A stretch of 64,000 nucleotides of DNA from Incurvaria masculella (Eukaryota; Arthropoda; Insecta; Lepidoptera; Incurvariidae): NCBI GenBank assembly GCA_946894095.1, contig OX335645.2:10129001-10193000 (forward strand). The letters run 5' to 3'. Positions 22,126 through 34,044 of this stretch are shown here, in pieces (the stretch's first letter is position 1; each line of letters starts with the position of its first letter). The position numbers and the translations under genes are program-made. The notes under the pieces are model-generated. The model did not search any database and had not been told where the DNA came from. It saw only the letters and a program-made list of their open reading frames with translations.

Positions 22126-25084
22126 AGTGTTAACCACGGTAATCTCTAAAAACAAAGTCAAAAAGTTTGAATTACTTGTATTTTTTTACAACCGGCGAGA
22201 ATATACTTTGTAATCACATATTTTTAGTCACTTTCTATTCCAAGAACTCAGCTTCATTCCGAACAAAGCTGTTGCGAAATTTGCTTCTCCCACCCACCAA
22301 GAAATTTCTAAACGTGCAAAACTGCCAAAAATCCATATTTGTATAATGATCTGGCATTGAATAACAATCACAGTCATACTTCTCGCAGAGCGTGCCGTAT
22401 AAAGCGACAAAGCGAATGATTTATGGGGGTCCGGTGCTAGTGGTAGGGCGTGCGTATCGGGCAAGTTTCTCGTTTGACTTATGGCAACGTCCAAGGCCAC
22501 CCCAACCCTTTGTGATGCAAGACAAACCCTTTCAGAACGGGGTAATAAAATTTTATTATTATATTTGCGACATCTAAATAAGTTTCGAGAAACGCACCCC
22601 GTCGATTCGTCCAGAGAAGACGTCAATTAGTCATGACACAAAAAGATTTAATGTCGTGGAATTTTAAAGAAAAACACGCTGGAAAAAATATTCTAGTTTC
22701 AAAGATGTTGGGATTTTTTGGTATTGTCTGTGATCGTAAACAATATTTTAACACTTCGTACTTGTTCACTGCTTCAGATATTGTTCCTTTGTATTTGCAT
22801 GGTTTTGTATTGTGCCGGACCTAAAGCATTAAGTTCATACATATTTATTGATCAAATAACTTTACAAAATTCTGAAAATAAAACAATATCCACTTGTAAA
22901 ATGTTCGTATCCAAAGAATAAATAATTCCATAAATATGTTTTACATGCGATTACATTCGAACCATGGTAAAACGTATACTTATTTAGACCGGTTTTCTAT
23001 TAAAATCAAATCTTTATTGCCGTTCTTTGCTTAGGAATATGTAATGGCTCACTTTTAAGAGCTACGTTAGTCAAGCTAAAACTGCCTGGGTAGGCGTGCA
23101 TGTCAAATAAAATCATTCAGTTTTAAATTCACATTAAACATATAAACTAATCGAACGCATTGTAAAATAATTGAGTCAATATAAAATAATAAATTACATT
23201 TCTATTAAATTGTTGAGACATATAAATTAATTGAACATAATATATACTATCACATAAACTATCTCTATACAAAGTAGTGCGTGGTTGAGTACAATATAGT
23301 TTTCCCTTCGATCGAGTATTGTATGAGTGAACGGAGCCGGTTTCTGAATGGTATGAAAAACATTAAAAAAATGATTTAAAATCTCAGATTTCATGCGCGT
23401 AAATATTTTTAGTCATCTGATTGATTCTAAAGCTTTTACTCGAGTTCATACTTGACGTGAAACGTCAAGATAGTTCACTAATTAATTGGTCTCATTTATT
23501 TTAAACTACCATGTCCAATGTCTGTATCCGTAAACCACAGCATGTGGTTTTGACTCATGAATTTTGTACAATGAGTTCTTGATTTTGAGACACTGGCCAT
23601 TTCCTGGTCAAAGGATATGGTAATGAGCGGTACAAGTGAAAGTGTAAACGTACAATAGAAAAACAAAGGGCACACTTTGACGGGCAGAATAAATTTTTCA
23701 AAGCTAATATGCACAAAGAGACATAATATTTTAGGCCGTAGGCACATGGTTTCGCTCAAAATAAGATTGCTTAGGTGTAGCCACATTTTTGTGTCGTTAC
23801 ACCGGAAAATGAGACACATTCGATATCTATTTCTACTATATTGTCGTTGACTTTAATATCGAATACCTCAGGATTCCTACCATTCCCAATGTAACGAAAT
23901 AAAAATAGCTACAACATATACATTCATATAATTGCAATTTACTTAGCTTATACCTACTTCAAATAAGCATATTTTTCATCGGTTTCTACCAAACAGCATT
24001 TATAATGATATTTTATTATTTTGAAATATGTGTATAGGGGTGTTTTATTTATTTATTGAGCCAGATTACACATTTATAAAAAACAATTTGAATTAAATAA
24101 ACTTGATTATATTCTACATATTAATTGTCACCCATGTTTTAGGCTTTCTGGGGGCGAAGAGGTCATAAGGTTCCCTGATTGACCAGACGTACTAGACCTA
24201 CTGAGGTTAATGATTCAAAATGTCGTCTTATCCGGTTTGGCATTAGCCCTGAAAGATGTCGATTTCGGGAATCTAGATACTAGGATAATTATATAATGGC
24301 CCACTGCCAAAGCTGATTGCTTAGTGCTGGTTTCAAATTGTTTGTAATCGCTAAACACGTTAAAAACCTTGAAAAAATGGGTAAAGTAAAATAAAAAGGC
24401 GATTCGATGATAGATGGGGTGGCGCGCATCGTCATACGAGTAATAACGTAAGAACAACAGGAATAATGTGTATCCCCATAAGTATATTGAATGATCCTGC
24501 GTCTTATCGGGCTTAACAAAATTAATAAAATAAACGTGAATCATAAAACGCCCTCACATTGGGAATTAAAACATAAAACAATAAATTTATTGCTTGGTAA
24601 GGATGGTATTGAAAGGAGCGAGACGGCCCTCAATTTATTTGTTGCTAAGTGTGTTCTTAATATTTATGGATTGTAGGTTTATCGGGGTTTATTGAGGTTT
24701 TCATAACCGAAATAAAACTTCTCTGACCATTAAAATTCAGTCAGGTAGATATATCATGCATGCGAAAGCGAGTTTTTCTGTTCGTCTGTATGTGCGTACG
24801 TTTGTTATTTCTTCATTAGTAATCCATGTAAACGTTAGTTCACTATAATTCGAATTCGATAAGAGAAGATAGGTCACATTTATATATCTTTTAAAATGGT
24901 CTGACTTTCTGCCGATATACAATACCATAATTTCATGACCGTAAAGAAATATACAAAGTACGGGCCGAGTGCACGGAAGAACACAAAATCAAAATCGACG
25001 TCAACGTATGATTAAACCCGTCACTTTTTATGAACAGCATGAAAGGGAGCTGAGTCAACTCCGATGTTCAAACGTCACTAAAAG
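22126..25084. other. Non-coding, about 3 kb
   Basis: No gene or clear repeat was identified. The longest frame (22,228-22,626 minus) has no motif or codon bias. AT-rich throughout. Confidence 0.45.
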
Positions 25085-25177
25085 TGATCGGCCCAAATAG
25101 TTTTCTCAGCTTCTGTGTAGGTCCAAAGCCCACGGGCGCTGCCGGGCACCTGTTGGTGGGCCTGGCGTGCGCCGAAG
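25085..25177 (-). repeat. Dispersed repeat family B, fragment
   Basis: Contains GTCCAAAGCCCACGGGCGC and GCCGGGCACC, matching the short copies at 2.75 and 36.76 kb. Confidence 0.45.
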
Positions 25178-25443
25178 TCCCAGTCGGACTCCAAAAAAAT
25201 CTCCCTTCTTGTACGGAGTTAGAAAAATCGCCCCTCGTGAACGTATTTTTATCCTCAAAATGTTCTGTTTTAGCGACAATAGAAATTCACAATCTGTGAA
25301 AATATCAACTCTCCACCCTATTACGGTTTTTGAGATATATCCCGCTGACGGACGGACGGGCCTATGGACGCACATAAGGATCGACGGACGGATGGACGAA
25401 CCGACAGCGGAGGCTTAGTAGTAGGGTCCCGTTGGAACCCTAG
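25178..25443 (-). repeat. Dispersed repeat family C
   Basis: In reverse it begins TAGGGTTCCAACGGGACCCT, runs through GGCTCC/GCCTCC and a CCGTCCGTC tract, and reaches TTTTCACAGATTGTG. It is the same architecture as at 43,342 and 57,938, in minus orientation. The GGAC/GACGG simple repeat is internal. Confidence 0.65.
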
Positions 25444-26560
25444 AAATTAAGAGAAAGAGAGCGTCGTGTCTACTACATTTTGTATAGGTCGTTGCTTATC
25501 CGTCAAGCGGCTTAGCAATGAACTTTAAATTAGAGAACGGTGCCACCAAGTTAAATTAAGGGTTGCTGGAGAAACGCAGTGCGGTATTCCCTCGTGACGC
25601 GAGGCCGGTGGCTGCCGGCCGGAGCGGCCGCCGCGCTGCCGCCGGTGCTACACGGGACAGCCTGGCTAATGAGCTGGCGTGTCGCGGCCAGCGCGTATTC
25701 CTACCCCACACATTTATAGCCCATTTCATTTTTTATCCGCTCAGGGTTCCGTGCGATCCTATGCACGAGGTGGGAAATCCACAGACTCAATACACGTTTA
25801 TATCGCGAACTTAATATGAAATTCAAACCATTCCAAAATCATGTTGAATACACGTTTTAAGTTTGTTTTATCTTTAAAGAGAGGATATTTAAATTCGTCC
25901 TTTACGGATCCCTTAACTGCGGGCTGAGGCGATGTAGGTAACGTTTTATCGTCTTCGTCTTATTGTGTGCGCTTTTTATTTATCTCTGCGGATCGGCAAC
26001 ATCGCATTGTCTATAATATGCATCGTGTGTAAGTTGCAAATGAGAGTTGGCATCTTCTCACGTTTGCGTATTGATGTGGGTGCATTGGCTTCGTAACACC
26101 CACCACTCCTCTCTCTCTTCTCTCATTGCTAATGTTAAAATATGTTAATCACTATCACTATGTTTTAACCAAAATCAAAAGTTATGATGGCTTTATCGTA
26201 AATAAAACAATTAAAATTAATTACTCTATAGATCAATACAAAATATATATAGGCAGATTTCAGGGCTCATTTTAGTTAAATGAGATTAATTTAACAATTA
26301 ATTACTTAGTTAGGTTAACGATCAAAGTAAGAACGATTTTTCTTTAGAAAAATAATAGCCTTTTCCTTTAGTTTGCCGTTTTTCAAAACTTCACAGCATT
26401 TGTTTCTTAAAGCTACACTATTGGCTGATCAAATATCAGAGAATGAGTTACTTTTTCTCAAAATTAAAAACTTGTGTAAGTCGGACTCTCAGCTGTGCAA
26501 GAGGCGTCCCATGTGCTTAAAAAAATTAGGGTTTGCGAAAACTATTTTAACTGGGCAGGT
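25444..26560. other. Non-coding; GC-rich patch at 25.59-25.70 kb
   Basis: A CpG-rich patch (GGCCGGAGCGGCCGCCGCGC region) within AT-rich DNA. No gene. Confidence 0.45.
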
Positions 26561-26621
26561 CCTTTTTCATATAACCTACTTTTAAAGGACGGCGCTTTAA
26601 AAGTAGGTTGTATGAAAAAGG
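26561..26621. repeat. 27-bp-stem hairpin, 7-nt loop
   Basis: Arms 26,561-26,587 and 26,595-26,621 are complementary with a single mismatch. The loop is GACGGCG. Confidence 0.9.
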
Positions 26622-27340
26622 TACTTTGGTGACAATACACATCAGATTCCACCCTAATTTTGAATTTCATTTTATATATACTGATTTAAACTGTGTATGT
26701 AAATGTGTAAAACACACCAACTTGTGATCTTTTATTGCATTTTAAAATCTTAGGAGATGTTTTAAAAATATTTACTTTTTTTAACAGCAGATATTTTAAA
26801 TAAACATATACATGAAAACGGAAGAGTAATTACTTGTATAGGCCCTTTCTGGTGCCTAAAATAAGACACGGTTCCGAATAAATTTCATTCCCAGTTTGTC
26901 TTAGGAGGTAACAAAAGGAAAATGATAATAATCATTAATTGATATCAATAAACTAGTCACTTCTTAACAGATTTTTTTTTCAAAATCAGAATTAAATAAA
27001 GACTGAATGAAGTCTCATATATAACCTATTCATTTAATATCGTAAATTAGTGACATGCTATTTTATTTCCTAAAATATTTAATTATGGACTCGTATTTCA
27101 TAGATTTAACTAGTTGGATCGTAAATTAAGACGAAGATCCGTCAGTTTGGGAAGAAATAAATCATTGTCAAGAGGATCCAATAAAAATATCCCGAAATAT
27201 AACATAAAAGGAAGATTGTAATGATTACGAGTTTGTCTAACGAAATGTTTGTGGAGCCAAGCTGATTACCTATTTTTATGTTACCAGACTAATCAAATGC
27301 CACAGTGCTCATCGCACTATTTCACGAGGGAACGAGAAAA
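26622..27340. other. Non-coding AT-rich sequence
   Basis: Nothing recognisable is seen here. Confidence 0.45.
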
Positions 27341-27450
27341 CGCTATGTCAGGTCCTTTTCTTTATTTGAACGACGGATAACACGGATAATCTTCATTGCC
27401 GGTTCGGCCATCATTTATTCAATGCCATGTCACCAACACGAGCACGAACT
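27341..27450 (-). mobile_element. SINE fragment, degenerate
   Basis: GTCAGGTCCTT, GGATAATCTTCATTGCCG and CACCAACACG match the SINE body in the same order and orientation as at 52.5 kb. Confidence 0.55.
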
Positions 27451-28023
27451 ATCGGTGGCTAAAATTATACTTTAAACAAAATACTTAGTTGACAGAGGAA
27501 CCCTCATAAATTAAAATCGACAAATACAAAAGCATTGAACAATCGCTTAAAGATTACGTCCTTTGTTCGGTCGACGTCGCCCAATCGCAGGGCCGGGATA
27601 TGCGCTTGAGAGCGACCGTCAAAATGTCTTCCTCCAGCCTCCTTGTACGCTTTTATTATTTTTTTGAAGCCGCAGCCATTTTTTGGAGATCTTATTTATT
27701 GGATCAATACTCGGTCGTAAATATTGTCGGTTTCTTAACCCTTTTTGAGGCAGGTGGACGAGCTCGAAGAGAGTACAATTATTTAACGACCTCTCGAATT
27801 TTATTTGTAAAATTGTATTATAGATTATATTTACGTTCGTTGACGGAATGTCTGGCCCTATCATAGGGTTATAGGCGCGATAATAGCTGCGGGTGTTGTT
27901 TTGACTCGTCACCGTGATTAGTTCGAGTACATTTCGATCTATGCACTAAATTTTCTGCCCACTCACTGTACGAGAATTAAGTATGCATCCACGTTCACTG
28001 CAGCACTTCCCTTGATGCAAATA
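27451..28023. other. Non-coding sequence
   Basis: Frames on both strands at 27,600-27,912 have no motif. Nothing recognised. Confidence 0.45.
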
Positions 28024-28243
28024 TCAGTATTCCATGCTAAGGAATCAGGAATCTTTCCGTCGAGAAAACAGCGTTTACAGCGGTGGTCAAAGCGATTTTC
28101 TCGATCATAAGATTCCAGAGCACGGTATTTCAATAGTTCAGGGGCTTTCCGTCGAGAAAATCTCTTTAACAACTGCTGTAAAATAGGTTTTCTAAAATGA
28201 AATACACCTGATTCCTGAGCACGGAATTCCAAGAAAAGGCCTA
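28024..28243. mobile_element. Palindromic MITE, family M1, copy 2
   Basis: Same family as 7812-8033. Shared blocks are ATTCCATGCT(A/C)AGGAATCAGG, GAGCACGGTATTTCAAT and CCGTCGAGAAAA, and it ends AAGGCCTA. The two halves are imperfect inverted complements. Confidence 0.75.
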
Positions 28244-29155
28244 CAGGCTAAAGCAAAACTACTCTTGGGTGGTTGTAGGCTCGCGTGACGAAACGGAATG
28301 TATACCTCGGTGGTATAACCAAAGATAATACTAATAATTACTTCGTATAACTACATACCTGCAGGGTGAGACGAGGCGAGTGCGTCTGCGCAAACCATTG
28401 TAAGCAGCTGCCGCTCCGCATTTATCTCTCGCATTCGAATCTCGAAAATTCAAAAATAGAACACTTTCGTGAGTTTACATTAATTTTGTATTTGGGAGAT
28501 GCTCCATTTATTACATTCCCTAGTTCGAGATGTAAATGCACTCGCGCCCGCTGCCGGCGTTACGTGAAACTATTCCTATTTATTTTAATTTATTTATGGC
28601 TGCCGGCGCGAGCGCTCAGTTTACTCGAATGCCTTAAAAATGCGTTAGTTATTATGATCTCAAAGCAACGTATTTACATAGACGTAATTCAGTGACTGAT
28701 TTATTAATTTGTTTCCGTACGAGAATTCGGGAAGGAATGAAGAGGTGAATAGACAACTATATTGAAGAATATGGAGGATAACATTTTATTATAGTAGTAT
28801 ATATATAGGTACTCAATGAAAATTAAAGAAAACATATTAAAAATCTAACAATTATTTATAAAACATATTTCTTCTGAAATGAGAAATTGATTTTTTTATA
28901 CATATATACAAGACACAAAAATAGACGCTTGCAATGTCTTTTCATTTCTTGTCTTCTTGTACAATACGTTTTTAGATATTTTTGCACAATTTTGATTGCA
29001 TAATGGATGTTCACGGATTACATCATGTAGGTATGTAAGTTTAGGGAGATATTTTAAATATTTGAAGTATTCGGTGTTCCGTAAATTGTATTGACATATG
29101 TAATGATATATTCCCGCTTGAAAGATATTTTTTTATAAAAAAGAGGTTGCGACCT
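28244..29155. other. Non-coding AT-rich sequence
   Basis: No gene. A frame at 28,366-28,695 lacks any recognised motif. Confidence 0.45.
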
Positions 29156-29186
29156 TGTCGCGAGCGGAGCCGGCTACCGCAGCTAG
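29156..29186 (+). mobile_element. Helitron-like 3' end
   Basis: CGCGAGCGGAGCCGGC hairpin-like segment, then CTAG|T at 29,183-29,187; same terminal motif as 18,237 and 19,951. The upstream boundary is not defined. Confidence 0.5.
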
Positions 29187-29536
29187 TAGTTAATAAAAAT
29201 CAAGTAAATTGGACCAGTTGTTTTCAAATTATTAGTATACTACCTTTGTATGAGGAGCATAATTTTCTGATGCCACCTTAAATTGAAAGACGGTTCGTTT
29301 GGAAGCGATCGCCACGAGAGTTCCCCGGCCCCGAGCCCGAGCGGCCGAGTGACGCGCCGAACGTGGGACAAACTGCGGCGTATTGCTGGCCGCGAACGAA
29401 CAATTCGGACAAGTCGCCGCCGCCATTGTCTCCGGTCGAACGCACACTTACGAGCTTCCGTAGCCGCAACCTCACGTGTTCGACTATTATATTATACTAG
29501 CTATTTATATTATTATATTATATTAGACTATTATAT
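29187..29536. other. GC-rich patch and AT-rich target site
   Basis: A CpG-rich stretch (about 29,300-29,470) followed by a TATTA-rich stretch in which the gypsy element inserted. No gene. Confidence 0.45.
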
Positions 29537-29593
29537 TATTACGCGGGTAGGGTGCAGATTAGAGAAGAAAACACCAATACTTAACACTCTTCC

Positions 29594-29599
29594 TTTATT
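29594..29599 (-). terminator. Polyadenylation signal in the 3' LTR
   Basis: Complement reads AATAAA. It lies about 12 bp downstream (in element sense) of the nested LINE insertion, so the LINE separates the LTR promoter from its poly(A) signal. Confidence 0.5.
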
Positions 29600-29611
29600 T
29601 CAAATAATTCA

Positions 29612-30297
29612 AATCAAATCAAATCAAATCAAATCAAATCGTTTATTTAGCGCATAACAACAATATACATAAAACAACAATAAACAAGACATAATAAAAA
29701 AGAGAAACTTATAACATAAAAACATGCATTAAGATGTAAGTGCTGCGCTAAATAGGTATGCACTCAGCCGGTACGCAGCTCTCGCTGCTAAGCTGGTTTT
29801 CAGTACACCCCTTTCAGAATCCTTTCAAAACAATTACTTAAATTAGGCGCCTATGGACAGGGTACATTAATGACGAGAAGGAGAGTGGATATATGAGAGT
29901 GAAAAAGAAAAAATAAAAAAAATGAAAAAAAGAAAAATCGGTACCTTCGTGTGTGATGTATGTATGTGTAGTGTATGTGTGTGTGAGAGGATATGAGAGG
30001 GTGTATATGACTGCGTGCGATCGAAAGTGTGGGGCAAAAAGTCGAGCTTTATATCGTTTGCCTTTGCAAATAATATTTTTTGAGGATTTTCTTGAAAGTT
30101 CCCTTTGACTGTGCCTGACGCGCTGGGGGAGGCAAATCATTCCAGCACTTAGTTGCAGCGTACCGGAAACTTCCTCTAAACTTAACTGACTTGTGCGATG
30201 GAATGATTAGAAGCTGATCGCGTTTCCGTGTGTTGTGTGTGTGTACATCTCTAGACCAGTTAAGTTTATTATGTAGGTATTTAGGCGTCCCATGTCC
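29612..30297 (-). mobile_element. 5'-truncated CR1/Jockey-like LINE inside the LTR
   Basis: A 686-bp insertion bounded by a 6-bp duplication AATTCA (29,606-29,611 and 30,298-30,303). On the minus strand the frame ending near 30,050 reads FRGSFRYAATKCWNDLPPPA, followed about 17 residues later by FKKILKKYYL. This is the C-terminal tail typical of CR1/Jockey-type LINE proteins. The 3' end carries (TGATT)n-like repeats (29,611-29,640 in plus reading). The reverse transcriptase and endonuclease regions are missing through 5' truncation. It must be younger than the gypsy insertion. Confidence 0.88.
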
Positions 30298-30462
30298 AAT
30301 TCACAAATACAATTTCACACTAGGTTAATCCAAACACTAATTTACAAACTATATCACTCACTTCACTGATTCACTTCAGAGCTAGTTCACTGCACTTCTA
30401 TATCGCTTGTTGTCGCTCACTTCGCTTCCAAAAATAGACTGCCGCCCTCAGCGCCTTGGGCG

Positions 30463-30505
30463 CCTTTTATATCGGTGGAGCTTCTTTCCAGAACACTCCA
30501 CCGAT
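30463..30505 (-). promoter_or_regulatory. TATA box and inverted repeat, 3' LTR copy
   Basis: Same elements as in the 5' LTR: TATAAAAGG (complement, 30,463-30,471) next to the 10-bp inverted repeat at 30,471-30,505. Confidence 0.5.
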
Positions 30506-30748
30506 TTCTAGGCGCCCATGTAGGGCAGCAGTCGAGAACAATCTCCCTCGAGACATTACTAGAATGTCCGAGATTTGTTTCTGAAGTCAGCTGGACGAGG
30601 CGTCACTTTATATGGGACGACAGTGATGCGATAGCCTGCGCAATGCAATAAGACAAGTAGCGCCACCTACTGAAATTCAAAGGAACCATTTGGCGCACTT
30701 TGGTAGTGTATCAGCGCTATGTCTTCGCAGCGGGGCGCGCTCGTAACA

Positions 30749-30759
30749 CTGCCTCCTCC
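30749..30759 (-). other. Polypurine tract
   Basis: Element-strand GGAGGAGGCAG directly before the 3' LTR and immediately after the pol stop codon. It primes plus-strand synthesis in LTR elements. Confidence 0.85.
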
Positions 30760-33700
30760 TTAGTTATGCTCGTCTCGAGCATAATTGTCTCCGTGGTATC
30801 GGGCCAGACGATCTACGTGCACAATCTTTTCCCGACATCTATCATTCCGGCGGATACGATATGTCACGTCATTGATTTTAGTCACCACTCTATATGGGCC
30901 TTCCCATTTTGGTTGCAGTTTGGGACTTTTTCCTTTTTTTCGTAATGGATTATGTAGCCAAACTAAAGATCCTTCTTCAAATACATTTCCATTAGCTTTG
31001 CGGTCGTAACGTGTTTTCATCCGCTCGCTTGCTCGTAGACCAGCCTCTCTGACACGTTTATAAACAGTGTCCATTTTTCCTCGCAGATCTGACACATACT
31101 CTGTTACACAATGGGATGCCTCTGGTGGAATTCCTGTCAGAAGGTCAGCTGGTAGTCTGAGTTCGTGTCCAAAATTTATGTAGGCTGGAGTTTCATCTAC
31201 GCTTTCATGCACAGCGGTTCGGTATGACAGCAGAAACAGCGGAATATACTGGTCCCAATCCTTTTGATGGTCTTCTACCAATTTGGCCAAGTGTCTTTCC
31301 AATGTCTGATTAAATCGTTCCACCATGCCATCTGACTGTGGGTGGTATGGGGTTGTCCTGGTCTTATGGATTCCCATTATTCGACATGTCTCCTGAAACA
31401 CTCGGGATTCGAAGTTTCTGCTTTGATCAGTGTGTATCTCGAGAGGTACTCCATAGCGACAGAAAACTTCGTGGACCAATTTCTGTGCAACCGTGATCGC
31501 CTCTTGGTTTGGTATGGCAAATACCTCAGGCCACTTAGTGAAATAATCCATTACAACCATAAAGTAACGGTTGCCGTCATTTGTCGGAGGAAAAGGGCCA
31601 GCCACATCAAGAGCAATTCTCTCCCACGGAGCTCCAACATTGTATAATTTTAAAGTTCCCTTGCTCCGTGTATGAGGCCCTTTAACAGCGCTACAGATCG
31701 TGCATTTACGGCACCAATCTTCTACATCATCGTGACAATGTATCCAGTAGAACCGTTGTCGTATCTTCAGGAGAGTTCTCTTTATTCCCAAATGTCCACC
31801 TGAAGTTCCATCGTGCAGGCATTGAAGAACTTCTTTAATCTTAGATCTGGGGATGACTAATTGCAGAGAAGTATCCTTTCCGTTAGGTGTTTCCCATTTT
31901 CTGTACAATATTCCGTCATGAAGTACCAGGCTCGACCACTGCGCCCAGTAACTTTTAGTCGCTGTGCTCATTGCAGAAATATCTCTCCATTCTGGCTTTG
32001 TCTCTCCTGCTCTCTTCCAGTGAATAATGGGCATCAGATCATCGTCCCCTTCCTGGGCTAGCTTCATGTTTTCATTGCTCCATTCTTCGCTGATGTTATC
32101 CGTTCGGATGGCCTTTGAATGAACGGTCTCCTTTATCTCCTCGCTGATGCAGTGCTTACACTCTTCTGGGCAGGGTCGACGAGACAAAGCGTCAGCATTT
32201 CCATGGGTTTTAGCACTCCGATGCTCTGTATCAAACTGATACTCTTGGAGCTGTTCCAGCCAACGTGCAACCTGCCCTTCTGGATTCTTAAACTGAAGCA
32301 GCCATTTCAAAGCAGCGTGGTCAGTCCTCAAGCGGAATCTTCGGCCGAGAAGATACTTGTTGAAATGCTGCAAAGTCTTCACTACTGCTAGAAGCTCTCG
32401 TCTTGTCACACAATAGTTCCGTTCTGGTTTTGAAAGGGATTTGCTGAAATAACCAATAACGATCTCCTTGTCCCCATGACGTTGTGAGAGTACACCGCCG
32501 ATTCCGGTATTACTTGCGTCTGTGTCGACTATGAGCTCTTTATCGACTTCGGGGTAGCCCAAGATTGGAGTGTTACAGAGATGTTGCTTAAGTTCTTGAA
32601 ACGAATTTGCGCAGTCCTCGTCCCAATTGAATTGACGCTTATCTTCTGTAAGTCGATGCAGAGGCTTAGCAATCTCGGAGAAGTTTCGGACGAAACGGCG
32701 GTAATATGAGCACAGTCCTAAAAAGGCACGAACTTCAGTCTTATCCTTTGGAATTGGCCACTCCTGTACGGCTTCGATCTTCTTTGGGTCAGTTTGGATG
32801 CCATTTCCGGAGATAACGTGACCCAAATAGCTAACCTGACGCTTGAAGAAAGAACACTTCTTGCCACTTAGTTTAAGGTTAGCTTGGCGAATCTTGCTCA
32901 AAACATTCTCCAAATTCTTGATGTGCTCGTCAAATGTCCGCCCTAATATGATTATATCGTCCAAGTACACCAGACAAGCTTCCCCGATCAGCCCAAAAAG
33001 TACTCGTTCCATAAGCCTCTCGAAGGTTGCGGGAGCATTACAAAGTCCAAACGGCATCACTTTGAATTGCCACAGCCCATGCCCTGTCGTAAACGCTGTC
33101 TTCTCTTTGTCTTTGTTGTCGATTTCCACCTGCCAGTAGCCGCTCTTCAGGTCCAGGGTTGTGAACCACTTCATGCCACTCAATGTATCCAGCGTGTCAT
33201 CAATTCTAGGAATTGGATAGCTGTCCTTTTTCGTTACATCATTTAAACGTCGATAGTCCACACAAAATCTGTTGCTGCCATCTTTCTTCTTTACCAGAAC
33301 TACGGGTGAACACCATGGACTTGATGAAGTCTCTATAACATTATTTTTCTGCATGTCCGCTATCATTCTCTGAACTTCTTCTTCTTTAGCTACGGGAACG
33401 CGGCGTGGCCTCTGACGTATTGGAAGAGCATCTCCTGTGTCGATGCGGTGCTTAACCATGCTTGTTCTCCCAATGTCTCCGTCGTGCGAAGAGAAGATGT
33501 CTGAATATCGCATAAGTAGATTTGTTGCTTTCTTGAAATCATCAACAGTCAGGTCCCGTCTGCTTTCTTCCAAAAGAGTGAACACTTTAGATCTCCCTGT
33601 GTCCAATTTATCTGAGGAAATTTCATCACATTTGCGTAGCCAGGAAACTTCTTCTTTGCCACATATGAGCACGCCATTTGCCACATCTACTTTACAGTTG

Positions 33701-34044
33701 TTAGTTCTCATAAAGTCTAAACCTAGAATGCAATCATCGATTATATCTGCTAAAACGGCGGTATGACGATAAGTCTTACATCCAATTTTAATTGTTACTT
33801 CCATCTCTCCATAAACGGGTATGTGCTGGCCGGTAGCTGTCTGAAGCCTGCAACCATTGAAATACTGGCGACGATTCCATATTACGCGGCCGAAGGTTTT
33901 TGACTTAACGATTGTACGGGATGCTCCGGTATCCAAGGTCAAGTTGCATTGTATCCCGTTCACTTGCCCTTCAACGAGCAGGCTGTTTCCAGTACATGCC
34001 TGCGAAATTGTGACTTTCGGGGCTTCTATTCTACCAGCCAGCAC
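30760..34044 (-). CDS. pol: Gypsy Pol polyprotein (PR-RT-RNaseH-IN)
   Basis: An uninterrupted frame of 1,094 residues from a GTG at 34,044; in use it is probably entered by frameshift upstream. Aspartic protease: LDTGAS (D38). Reverse transcriptase: LDLKSG (D298), FGLCNAP and YLDD (D362-D363). RNase H: D509, E550, D575, D618. Integrase: zinc finger H744, H751, C778, C781, then D813, D873 and E909 with 35 residues between the last two (D,D35E). C-terminal GPY/F-like module near 1048-1065; no chromodomain seen. HTDQSRNFES has S where many gypsy integrases have G. The stop abuts the polypurine tract. All catalytic residues are intact. Confidence 0.96.
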   Translation of the reverse strand: MLAGRIEAPKVTISQACTGNSLLVEGQVNGIQCNLTLDTGASRTIVKSKTFGRVIWNRRQYFNGCRLQTATGQHIPVYGEMEVTIKIGCKTYRHTAVLADIIDDCILGLDFMRTNNCKVDVANGVLICGKEEVSWLRKCDEISSDKLDTGRSKVFTLLEESRRDLTVDDFKKATNLLMRYSDIFSSHDGDIGRTSMVKHRIDTGDALPIRQRPRRVPVAKEEEVQRMIADMQKNNVIETSSSPWCSPVVLVKKKDGSNRFCVDYRRLNDVTKKDSYPIPRIDDTLDTLSGMKWFTTLDLKSGYWQVEIDNKDKEKTAFTTGHGLWQFKVMPFGLCNAPATFERLMERVLFGLIGEACLVYLDDIIILGRTFDEHIKNLENVLSKIRQANLKLSGKKCSFFKRQVSYLGHVISGNGIQTDPKKIEAVQEWPIPKDKTEVRAFLGLCSYYRRFVRNFSEIAKPLHRLTEDKRQFNWDEDCANSFQELKQHLCNTPILGYPEVDKELIVDTDASNTGIGGVLSQRHGDKEIVIGYFSKSLSKPERNYCVTRRELLAVVKTLQHFNKYLLGRRFRLRTDHAALKWLLQFKNPEGQVARWLEQLQEYQFDTEHRSAKTHGNADALSRRPCPEECKHCISEEIKETVHSKAIRTDNISEEWSNENMKLAQEGDDDLMPIIHWKRAGETKPEWRDISAMSTATKSYWAQWSSLVLHDGILYRKWETPNGKDTSLQLVIPRSKIKEVLQCLHDGTSGGHLGIKRTLLKIRQRFYWIHCHDDVEDWCRKCTICSAVKGPHTRSKGTLKLYNVGAPWERIALDVAGPFPPTNDGNRYFMVVMDYFTKWPEVFAIPNQEAITVAQKLVHEVFCRYGVPLEIHTDQSRNFESRVFQETCRIMGIHKTRTTPYHPQSDGMVERFNQTLERHLAKLVEDHQKDWDQYIPLFLLSYRTAVHESVDETPAYINFGHELRLPADLLTGIPPEASHCVTEYVSDLRGKMDTVYKRVREAGLRASERMKTRYDRKANGNVFEEGSLVWLHNPLRKKGKSPKLQPKWEGPYRVVTKINDVTYRIRRNDRCREKIVHVDRLARYHGDNYARDEHN

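Larger units (their letters stand above)
29537..30748 (-). repeat. Gypsy 3' LTR, interrupted by a LINE
   Basis: 520 bp of LTR split by 692 bp of insertion and duplication. It ends ...CGTAACA on the plus strand (TGTTACG on the element strand) and begins TATTACGCGGG, where a TA replaces the usual TG/CA edge. It matches 35,459-35,978 except T at 30,587 versus A at 35,817. Confidence 0.95.

Noticed and set aside
22228..22626. A 132-residue minus-strand frame, the longest outside transposons
   Set aside because: No domain, no codon bias, no splice context; expected by chance in 64 kb.
29537..29545. A terminal mutation at the LTR edge (TA instead of TG/CA)
   Set aside because: Both LTRs have the same TATTACG edge and the ATAT duplication fits it, so it is the normal end of this element and not damage.
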